Shown here: positions 8,669 to 15,603 of the stretch, in pieces
How the letters are laid out: each line of letters opens with the position of its first letter
Position numbering within the stretch: the stretch's first letter is position 1
Origin: JAPYTY01 sp036338435
Lineage (GTDB): Bacteria; Acidobacteriota; UBA6911; RPQK01; JADFOI01
DNA: 39,572 nucleotides
Direction of reading: 5' to 3'
NCBI GenBank assembly: GCA_036338435.1
Contig: JAYZCG010000047.1
Coordinates: 1-39,572, forward strand
Notes under the pieces: generated by a model
What the model was told of the DNA's origin: nothing
The model's database searches: none
Seen by the model: only the letters and a program-made list of their open reading frames with translations
Program-made: the position numbers and the translations under genes

Positions 8669-9754
8669 TTACTTCAAGGCAACGGTGACTGTCATTCCAT
8701 CACTCAGTCCAAGTCTATCCCGTAGGGCGATAGGAGACAAAATTTCCACAACATCCTCCGGATAAGAAGGCACCATAGGGAAGACTGCGGCAGCAGAAAT
8801 TTGCCCCTCCACGCTGAGAGGATAGCAACGCCCCGCACAATAACCAGGTTCGGGCTCTAGAGATGTGCCCGGCGTCTGACGAAGTAAATGCCAAGTAGAC
8901 AAATCCTCCTGATCTTCAAGATGGATGTTCAACGTGCCTGGATAGGGTTCGAATCCGAACGCTTCTTTGAACTGCTCACGCACCCAAGCCAACTGGGTAA
9001 AGCTTGCCGCCTCCCTTCTGCCAGAAACTACTTTGCCTCTCAACCAGGATCCAGATCGGGCCAATGGAAGTAATGCCCTCAACGTAGAAATCTTCGGGGA
9101 ATGATTGGCGGCTAAAGATATGCCCCGCTGAATCAACACACCACGAATGCCTAACTCTGCGGCTGATTCTATATCTCTCTCTAGGTCATCACCAACATGG
9201 ATGACTTCTTCTGGGTTAACCCCAGCCTTCTCAAGCGCGAGCTCGAAAAGCCGAACCGAAGGCTTGGCATGTCCCTCTACCTCAGAGATTATAAAAAAAT
9301 CAAGATATGACCCAATCCCAAGATTCTCACACAGTTGAGGTAAACGCGGTTCCCAATTAGAAACTACCCCCAAGATAAAACCCTGCTCCTTGAGCTGTGC
9401 TAAAACTGAACGTGTCTCTGGAAATAGACGAAAAACAGGTTCTCGCACCCACGACTCCCACATCTCTTCCCGGCAATCTTCTTCATATTTATCGACACCA
9501 GCTTCGCGAAGAAAGATGGAGATTAATTGATCCCGTCGGACACGTTCTGCTTTACCGGAGATAGTGAATTCAGGAGTAAGGTTAACCTCTTCTCCGCCAC
9601 TCTCGATCTGCGAGGTCCTAATCCAAGAGAGAATCTGTTCCCTGGAATGAGGATAGCCATGCCGCTCAAGAATCTGGGCATATACGACCTCTGGCTCTGC
9701 CAAGTCAAGCAGGGTCCCCCCAACGTCCAAAAATATTGCCTTAGCGAAACTCAC
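8669..9754 (-). CDS. HAD-family phosphatase fused to a CTP-dependent riboflavin kinase-like (DUF120) domain
   Basis: A 361-residue two-domain protein. Residues 1-215 are a HAD-IA hydrolase resembling the HDHD3/REG-2 group: Asp10 nucleophile (FLDVGGTL), Ser132 (VVSNWEPRL), Lys164 and GDD at 188-190 with Asp194. The second Asp of the DxD motif is replaced by Gly12. Residues 238-361 match the archaeal CTP-dependent riboflavin kinase family (PF01982, e.g. MJ0056). The key blocks are GKVVSG, FGFEPYPGTLN (the metal-binding Thr-Leu-Asn), a central AAAVFP, and the closing EDVVEILSPIALRDRLGLSDG. The glycine-rich GLGEG seen in archaea is GRREA here. GTG start with no Shine-Dalgarno; an extended -10 lies 6 nt upstream, suggesting a leaderless mRNA. 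Domain identities are from recalled family sequences. Kinase activity is inferred. Confidence 0.86.
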   Translation of the reverse strand: MSFAKAIFLDVGGTLLDLAEPEVVYAQILERHGYPHSREQILSWIRTSQIESGGEEVNLTPEFTISGKAERVRRDQLISIFLREAGVDKYEEDCREEMWESWVREPVFRLFPETRSVLAQLKEQGFILGVVSNWEPRLPQLCENLGIGSYLDFFIISEVEGHAKPSVRLFELALEKAGVNPEEVIHVGDDLERDIESAAELGIRGVLIQRGISLAANHSPKISTLRALLPLARSGSWLRGKVVSGRREAASFTQLAWVREQFKEAFGFEPYPGTLNIHLEDQEDLSTWHLLRQTPGTSLEPEPGYCAGRCYPLSVEGQISAAAVFPMVPSYPEDVVEILSPIALRDRLGLSDGMTVTVALK

Positions 9755-10187
9755 AGGGATATCGTACCACTGGAGACGATTCGAACTCTAGTTTCTGAAG
9801 ACACGAAATAGGGGTAAACCCTCTTATTATTAATGGCTTAGCCAGGCTTCTCACTACTTTCATTGCCTCTCGGTATTCCCCCTAAAATCGAATGCTTACG
9901 GTTCGTTGTGATTTTAAGTGGTCAACGAATGGTTAATAGTTGTTTTCTCGTGCCGAATGAGAGGACATCATCACTGTTTACTAAGAAACGTGGATTCCCT
10001 GCCTCATTTTCATTCTCTATGTACGTCAAGCATACCGTCTATTGAAAGGTGCTACCCCCCCCATATTGATGTTAGTGATGTTCACGGGGACTGGTTTCAG
10101 TTGCTTCGGGCTCAACCTCGAACTAACATGAGGGAAGCTGGACAGTGTTGGATCGTTCCTTTTTTATGAAGAAAACGAGGAGTTACC
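9755..10187. other. 433-nt non-coding interval between divergent genes
   Basis: No convincing gene is present. Short open frames here have atypical composition, no Shine-Dalgarno and no recognisable motif. A candidate promoter for the minus-strand fusion gene sits at 9761-9769. A 7-bp inverted repeat (TTCGTTG at 9902-9908 and CAACGAA at 9923-9929, 14-nt spacer) is the only dyad of note. The right end carries the Shine-Dalgarno of amidohydrolase 2 (GAGGAG, 6 nt before the ATG at 10188). I saw no FMN-riboswitch core upstream of the riboflavin-kinase-like gene. Confidence 0.6.
9761..9769 (-). promoter_or_regulatory. Candidate extended -10 promoter, leaderless start of the HAD/RFK-like gene
   Basis: On the minus strand the sequence is TGG-TACGAT, an extended -10 element (TGn plus four of six consensus bases), ending 6 nt before the GTG start codon. 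Transcription would then begin at or next to the start codon, consistent with the lack of a Shine-Dalgarno. No good -35 is seen. Confidence 0.35.
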
Positions 10188-11993
10188 ATGAGAAAAACCC
10201 CGAGTAGTCTGAGACAAATCCTTTACCTGGGGCTCCTGTCGAGTCTTTTAATGCCTCACCTGAGGGCCCAGTCCGATACGGTCTCCGTGCCTCAGGAGCT
10301 GGTGCAATATGCGGATGTCGTGATCAGAAATGGCAAGGTGGTTACCGTCGATGAGAATTTCTCAATTGCCCAGGCCGTGGTCATTCGGGATGGCAAGATC
10401 ATCACCGTGGGGAGCAATGCCCAGGCGGATCGTTATGCCGGACCCAATACTCGGATGGTGGACGTTCAGGGACGAACGGTCCTGCCGGGGCTGGTGGACA
10501 CCCACTCCCACCCCCATGAGAATGGTCTGGATCACTACGCCAGCCAAGCAGTCCCCGAGCTACGCAAGCAGGTGGTGGAAGGGAGTAACTTTGAGGACTT
10601 TCTGGTTGGCATTCGGGACATCGCCGAGAAGGCGGATCCGGATGAATGGGTGCTGGTCAACCTCCAACCGTCGCAGCTGGCCAACGCCTTCTGGTTGAAG
10701 CACACCTACCGGGATCTCGACAAGGTGGCTAGGGACAAGCTGATCCTCGTCGATCAGGGAGTCCGGGGTTTGACCACGTCGGCCGGATTGGCCGCCTTCA
10801 AGGACCGCTACGGGTTCGAGAGCGAGTTGATGAAGCTGAAGGCCCTGCTCGATGAAAACGGTCAGATGGCCGGACGGTTTCGTGCTGAGGTGGTTCGAGT
10901 GTTCAAGGCCGACGTCGTGTTGGAGAACCGGATGGGCGTTTTGCAGGACACCTATTATCGGGAACTCAAGGACCTAGCCAAATACGGTGTGACTACATGG
11001 GCTTCCTCGCTTCAGCCCATCCAGGCTTTCCAAGTCTTCTCGGAGCTGGATCGGCAGGGACGGATGGCGGTGAGGTTGGCCTACGTCCACGCAGCGGGAT
11101 TCACCTCTTTTCCTCATGCCGCGGGATTCTACGAGCGGCTGGGACCCATCCAGGGTCATGGCACCGATTTTTTGTGGAACATTGGTGCGGGCCCCGGAAA
11201 CATCGACGGAGCCTATCCCAATGTGTGCATGAGCCTGGACGCACCTGCCAGTATTAAGGAAAGGGAGCAATGTTTTGCCCGACCCGGCGAGTTCAAGAAC
11301 GAGGCGATGGCGGCCATCATCCGGATCGGGGGGCGCATTGCCAATAATCACATCGCAGGTGACCTAGCCCTGGATCACATGATGGATGTCATCGAGGAAG
11401 CCAGCCGGGAGGCCGGGTTCACGCCGGAGCAAATCCGCGCCAAACGCCATGCCACTGACCACTGCGACTACAACCCCCGGCCCGATCAGATCGAGCGGGC
11501 CATCGGCCTGGGCTTGTACTTCAGTTGCAAGATCAACACCATCTATCGAGGTGGCGCCGTGCGGTTCTTGGCCGATTACGGCGAACAGTACGAGCACATG
11601 ATCACTCCCGTCAACAGCATTTTGAAGGCGGGCGGCAAGGCGGTGATCGAGCTGGACCACCACCTGACGGACGAGTTGAACCCCTTTTACGATCTGCAGA
11701 TCTGGATCACCCGAAATTATCAGGGGAGAGTCATCGGTCCCGAAGAGAGGGTGGATCGCGAAACGGCCCTCAAGATGATCACCCGCTGGGCGGCCGAATA
11801 CGTTTTGAGGGAGGATGTGCTAGGCTCCCTGGAAACGGGAAAATGGGCCGACCTGATCGTGCTCGACAAGGACTACCTGAGCATCCCGGAGGACCAGATC
11901 AAGGACATCGACGTGCTGCTGACTCTGGTGGCCGGGAAGCCCGCCTTCATCAGCTCCAGCTTTCAGACGCAAGCAGGATCGCTGGGGAATTAG
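10188..11993 (+). CDS. Secreted amidohydrolase family 3 protein, paralogue 2 (GC-rich)
   Basis: A 601-residue exported amidohydrolase (PF07969 type). A signal peptide ends near LRAQ (residues 1-28), the metal-binding HxH is His106/His108 (VDTHSHPH), and downstream candidate ligands lie in YVHAAGF, NNHIAGD, ATDHCDY and ELDHHLTDE. The C-terminal block LETGKWADLIVLDKDYLSIPEDQI is shared with the two paralogues, but the centre has diverged, so the substrate probably differs. GAGGAG lies 6 nt before the ATG. Base composition is clearly richer in G+C than all neighbouring genes (one 60-nt line counted at 11281-11340 has 40 G/C, against 28 in a line of proB), with GC-ending codons. This suggests recent acquisition or different origin. 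The 3' end is only 14 nt from the convergent alpha/beta hydrolase gene. Confidence 0.92.
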   Translation: MRKTPSSLRQILYLGLLSSLLMPHLRAQSDTVSVPQELVQYADVVIRNGKVVTVDENFSIAQAVVIRDGKIITVGSNAQADRYAGPNTRMVDVQGRTVLPGLVDTHSHPHENGLDHYASQAVPELRKQVVEGSNFEDFLVGIRDIAEKADPDEWVLVNLQPSQLANAFWLKHTYRDLDKVARDKLILVDQGVRGLTTSAGLAAFKDRYGFESELMKLKALLDENGQMAGRFRAEVVRVFKADVVLENRMGVLQDTYYRELKDLAKYGVTTWASSLQPIQAFQVFSELDRQGRMAVRLAYVHAAGFTSFPHAAGFYERLGPIQGHGTDFLWNIGAGPGNIDGAYPNVCMSLDAPASIKEREQCFARPGEFKNEAMAAIIRIGGRIANNHIAGDLALDHMMDVIEEASREAGFTPEQIRAKRHATDHCDYNPRPDQIERAIGLGLYFSCKINTIYRGGAVRFLADYGEQYEHMITPVNSILKAGGKAVIELDHHLTDELNPFYDLQIWITRNYQGRVIGPEERVDRETALKMITRWAAEYVLREDVLGSLETGKWADLIVLDKDYLSIPEDQIKDIDVLLTLVAGKPAFISSSFQTQAGSLGN

Positions 11994-12007
11994 AAGAGCT
12001 TCAAACT

Positions 12008-12949
12008 CTATTGTGGAAGAAAATTCTGCCTTTCCAACCATTGGGCAACTAGTTGGGCCGTTTCCTCTTCCACCTCGAAATAAGAGTGTCCTTGGTACGG
12101 AGTATGGGAGGAATCTGGGTCTTCGACTTCGATATAATCCATTCGATCACCGGCCACTTGCTGCAAGGCCTCCTGCCACTCGACCCTAGCCAGTTTGTCG
12201 GTACTATTGTGTAGTAGGAGTATAGAGCGCTGAATTTGGGGAATCCATTTCACGGGAACTGCATTGGTGTCCGGACCCCGATAGTTGAGGAATGTGTGAT
12301 AGGAGAGGGCTTCAGTGGTACCAAAAAGAGTAATCAAAAACATCTCGTCACCACGACCCTGATCCAATCGCATCTTGGCCAACTGGACGACTTCTTCATA
12401 CTTGTCACGGGAGCCAAGATGCGTTTCGATGGTGGCTTGCCTGAGATCTGCAATAGCCCCGGAAAGCCCCACCAACTTTACCCGAACATCACCCGTCATC
12501 GCCATGTAGTAAGGAACAAAAGTCGTGCCCAAGCTGTGTCCCATCAAGAACACTTCCTCAGCTCCCTGGGAAACAAGGAAATCTACTCCTGCTTTTATAT
12601 CCTTTAGACCATCCTCAAAAGTTGACCGATAATAATCGTGCCCATGGTCCCGCCGATTCATGCCCAACCCGAGATATCCCCTCTCAGCTAACAAGGGTGG
12701 AAGAAACCCAGCAATGCTGCCGTAAAAACTCCCTCCCGTCCCATGAGTAACCAAAATTGCTCTCTTGGGGTGTGGATTAACTTGGGGGTCTGGTCTGTAG
12801 AGTGCCCCGTTAAGTTGTACGCTGTCTTCGGTTTCAAAACGAACTAAGTCGGTTCTCACCTTCTCAGAAATTTCCCAGCCCAAAGCTGAATCCAGGGTTA
12901 ATAGTGCCATTGTTGCCGTGAAAAATACTCTCGTAAACCATTTCCCCAT
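12008..12949 (-). CDS. Secreted alpha/beta hydrolase
   Basis: A 313-residue protein with a signal peptide (residues 1-24, ending SALG-W) and an alpha/beta-hydrolase fold. The oxyanion region is THGTGGSFYG at 68-77, the nucleophile elbow GHSLG at 137-141 (Ser139), a likely acid Asp251 in HNSTDKLAR, and a His in SSHTPYQGHSYFE (His282 or His288). Such proteins are exported esterases, lipases or dienelactone-hydrolase-like enzymes; the substrate cannot be named. The ATG at 12949 has GGGAGG about 5 nt upstream and restores a proper signal peptide; the frame runs on to 12991, but that start would mask it. Convergent with amidohydrolase 2 and divergent from proB. Confidence 0.88.
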   Translation of the reverse strand: MGKWFTRVFFTATMALLTLDSALGWEISEKVRTDLVRFETEDSVQLNGALYRPDPQVNPHPKRAILVTHGTGGSFYGSIAGFLPPLLAERGYLGLGMNRRDHGHDYYRSTFEDGLKDIKAGVDFLVSQGAEEVFLMGHSLGTTFVPYYMAMTGDVRVKLVGLSGAIADLRQATIETHLGSRDKYEEVVQLAKMRLDQGRGDEMFLITLFGTTEALSYHTFLNYRGPDTNAVPVKWIPQIQRSILLLHNSTDKLARVEWQEALQQVAGDRMDYIEVEDPDSSHTPYQGHSYFEVEEETAQLVAQWLERQNFLPQ

Positions 12950-13107
12950 ACACCCTCCCAAAGTTTTCAGCTCTATTGTTCCCCAGTTCAAACACCGACG
13001 TCAACAACCACAATAGGCCAGAACTAAAGAGCAACTAACTATAGAGTGACCGCATCGATTCCATTTCTTCTGTTAAACTATGGTTCCCCATAACACGGAA
13101 GTTTGTC

Positions 13108-14265
13108 ATGTCTAGCGAAGAAAAAGTTAACTCTGCTCGTCACACCATAACTGGTGCTCGTCGTATTGTGGTAAAGGTCGGCTCTGGCATTCTTGTAAAT
13201 GATGATCATCATCTCGATGAAGAACGTATAGAAGCCCTGGTAAAAGACCTATCCCATCTACTTGCAAACAAGATCCAACTGATCCTAGTCAGTTCTGGGG
13301 CAGTGGCCGCAGGGGCCCCCATCATGGGACTTGCGGAACAAGATAAAACGATACCTCAAAAACAGGCCTGCGCTGCACTAGGTCAGAGTCGTTTGATGGC
13401 ACTCTATGAAAGACTTTTCTCCCAACATGGCTATCATACCGCTCAGATCTTGCTCACTCAGGACGACGTTCGCGATCGTGAACGCTACCTCAATGCTAAA
13501 AATACATTTGAGACCTTGCTCTCATCAGGCATTCTCCCGGTAGTCAATGAAAACGATTCGGTCGTAGTAGAAGAGATCAAGTTTGGTGATAACGATAACC
13601 TTTCGGCCCAAGTTTCGGCTCTAGTGCAGGCTGATCTGTTACTCATGCTCTCCTCAATCGGCGGGTTCTACAACAAGAAACTGTCCGAGGTAGAAGAAGA
13701 CGAAAGGCCAGTGGCCGTTATTGAGCAAATTACTGAAGAACACTTCCAGAATGCTCAAGATGAGAATACCAAGAACCACATCACAACCGGTGGCATGAAA
13801 TCCAAACTCATAGCAATCCAAAAGGCAGCCCATTACGGTCTCCCCTCTATTCTCGCAAACGGACTCCGGGAAGGCATCATTCAAAGAATTCTCAAGGGAG
13901 AGCAGGAAGGAACCTTGTTTCTAGCAGAAGAAGAAAGTCTCTCCGCACGCAAGCACTGGATTCTACATTCACTGGTTCCTCAAGGATCTTTGACTGTGGA
14001 TGACGGAGCACTCCAAGCAATCGTCGAGCAAGGAAAGAGCCTTCTACCCATCGGGATTATGGGAGTGTCTGGAAATTTTAGATCCGGCAATGCCGTGCAG
14101 ATTCTAGGTCCTGACAACAAGGAAATAGCCCGAGGGCTCAGCAACTATGACTCTAACGAAGTCCAGATAATCAAAGGTCAAAAGAGCGAAAAAATTGAAT
14201 CACTACTGGGCTATTCCTATTATGATGAGGTAATCAATCGAGACGACTTAGTCCTAGTGCGGTGA
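13108..14265 (+). CDS. proB: Glutamate 5-kinase
   Basis: A 385-residue enzyme of the first step of proline synthesis, which phosphorylates L-glutamate to gamma-glutamyl phosphate with ATP. The amino-acid kinase domain covers residues 18-265: VVKVGSGIL, the SSGAVAAG glycine loop, NENDSVVVEEIKFGDNDNLSA for glutamate and metal, and TGGMKSKL for the nucleotide. A PUA domain follows (GSLTVDDGALQAI to the end), as in E. coli ProB and many full-length bacterial enzymes. GGAAG lies about 6 nt upstream of the ATG. The stop codon is 20 nt before the preferred proA ATG, and a GTG overlaps the stop, so the two genes form one operon. Feedback inhibition by proline is expected from the family. Confidence 0.97.
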   Translation: MSSEEKVNSARHTITGARRIVVKVGSGILVNDDHHLDEERIEALVKDLSHLLANKIQLILVSSGAVAAGAPIMGLAEQDKTIPQKQACAALGQSRLMALYERLFSQHGYHTAQILLTQDDVRDRERYLNAKNTFETLLSSGILPVVNENDSVVVEEIKFGDNDNLSAQVSALVQADLLLMLSSIGGFYNKKLSEVEEDERPVAVIEQITEEHFQNAQDENTKNHITTGGMKSKLIAIQKAAHYGLPSILANGLREGIIQRILKGEQEGTLFLAEEESLSARKHWILHSLVPQGSLTVDDGALQAIVEQGKSLLPIGIMGVSGNFRSGNAVQILGPDNKEIARGLSNYDSNEVQIIKGQKSEKIESLLGYSYYDEVINRDDLVLVR

Positions 14266-14282
14266 ACCAGCGAGAACAAGTT

Positions 14283-15560
14283 ATGACGACCGAAGTAAAT
14301 ACTCCACTGGCAAAGCTGATCTTAGAACTCACCACTGATGCCTGTGTGGCCAGCCGCACACTTGCCGATCAGGACACTAAAACCAAAAATGGAATTCTCC
14401 TTGAAATTGCCAACACGCTAGACTCCAAAACAACCCGGCACCAGCTGTTGAAAGCCAATGAGAAAGATTTAGGGGCAGCTCAAGACAAGGGGATTGTTGG
14501 GGCTATGTTAGACCGACTGACTCTTGATGACAAACTCATTAACAGTATGATTCAGGGCCTGGAAGACGTTGCCAAACTTCCCGATCCTGTGGGTGTGGTG
14601 CGCAAATCGTGGACACGGCCAAACGGATTGCAAGTGGCCAAACAAACTATCCCTATAGGAGTAGTGGGCATCATCTACGAGGCTCGCCCCAACGTCACCA
14701 TTGATGCTTTTTCTCTTTGCTTTAAGGCCGGTAATGCAACTGTACTCAAAGGTGGATCAGAAGCTATTTACTCCAACCGTGCCTTAGTAGAAACAATATC
14801 AAAGGTTTTGGCTCAGTCAGATCTGGAAAATACTTGTCAATTTATTGACTCGACCAATCGTGAGGCGGTCTCCATACTACTCAAACAAGAGGAGAATGTA
14901 GATGTTGTTATACCAAGGGGTGGTGAGCAGCTAATTCGCTTTGTTACTGAGAACAGCCGCATTCCAGTCATTAAGCACTACAAGGGAGTGTGTCATGTCT
15001 ATGTGGATGAAGTAGCTGATATTGACATGGCCGTAGCAATCGCTACTAATGCCAAAATCTCTCGACCTGCTGTCTGCAATTCTCTAGAGACCTTATTAAT
15101 TCACGAGAAAGTGGCTTCTACCTTCTTGCCCATCTTTTCAGAAAAAATGAAAGATGCAAACGTGGAACTCCGTGGAGATAACCACAGTCAAACCATCCTC
15201 CCAGACATAAAAAAAGCTACGGAGGAAGACTACTATGCGGAATATTTAGATCTAATCCTAGCGGTACGTGTTGTCTCCAGAATGGATGAAGCTATTGACC
15301 ACATTGAAAAGTATGGCTCTTCCCATACCGAAGCCATCGTCACAGAAAGTACCCCTCGAGCCCAGAAATTTTTGAATCGTGTCAATTCATCGGTGGTAAT
15401 GGTAAATGCCTCAACGCGCTTTGCCGATGGTGGTGAACTCGGATTAGGAGCTGAGATCGGGATAAGCACCAGCAAATTGCACGCCTACGGTCCAATGGGA
15501 TTGGAAGACTTGGTTGCTGAGAAATTTGTGATCCGGGGCAACGGACAGACACGCACCTAG
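14283..15560 (+). CDS. proA: Gamma-glutamyl phosphate reductase (glutamate-5-semialdehyde dehydrogenase)
   Basis: A 425-residue NADPH-dependent enzyme of the ALDH superfamily that takes the ProB product to glutamate-5-semialdehyde, which cyclises to pyrroline-5-carboxylate. Diagnostic blocks are GVVGIIYEARPNVTIDA, KAGNATVLKGGSEA, PRGGEQLI and the catalytic Cys265 in KISRPAVCNSLETLL. The C-terminal segment RFADGGELGLGAEIGISTSKLHAYGPMG is characteristic. The ATG at 14283 is preferred (weak GAG about 9 nt upstream). A GTG at 14262 overlaps the proB stop by 4 nt and would add seven residues, so translational coupling is possible. Co-transcribed with proB. Confidence 0.97.
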   Translation: MTTEVNTPLAKLILELTTDACVASRTLADQDTKTKNGILLEIANTLDSKTTRHQLLKANEKDLGAAQDKGIVGAMLDRLTLDDKLINSMIQGLEDVAKLPDPVGVVRKSWTRPNGLQVAKQTIPIGVVGIIYEARPNVTIDAFSLCFKAGNATVLKGGSEAIYSNRALVETISKVLAQSDLENTCQFIDSTNREAVSILLKQEENVDVVIPRGGEQLIRFVTENSRIPVIKHYKGVCHVYVDEVADIDMAVAIATNAKISRPAVCNSLETLLIHEKVASTFLPIFSEKMKDANVELRGDNHSQTILPDIKKATEEDYYAEYLDLILAVRVVSRMDEAIDHIEKYGSSHTEAIVTESTPRAQKFLNRVNSSVVMVNASTRFADGGELGLGAEIGISTSKLHAYGPMGLEDLVAEKFVIRGNGQTRT

Positions 15561-15603
15561 CCATCAACACAAAGGCATTGCACATGGAAGTCTGGCATTG
15601 GTC

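Noticed and set aside
9770..9795. A TTCGAAT-type T-loop motif on the minus strand, suggesting a tRNA upstream of the HAD/RFK gene
   Set aside because: The flanking bases do not form a 5-bp T stem, and no anticodon arm or acceptor stem could be found. A similar GTTCGAAT inside the fusion gene (near 8948) also fails.
9755..9900. Possible FMN riboswitch upstream of the riboflavin-kinase-like gene
   Set aside because: None of the conserved core segments of that riboswitch could be found, and the promoter model leaves no leader RNA.
9863..10169. Two overlapping short open frames in the gap before amidohydrolase 2
   Set aside because: Atypical residue composition, no Shine-Dalgarno, no motif, mutually overlapping in different frames; treated as non-coding.
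10330..12052. Several sizeable open frames overlapping amidohydrolase 2 on both strands
   Set aside because: They are by-products of the GC-rich codon usage of the real gene, which has an intact signal peptide, metal site and Shine-Dalgarno.
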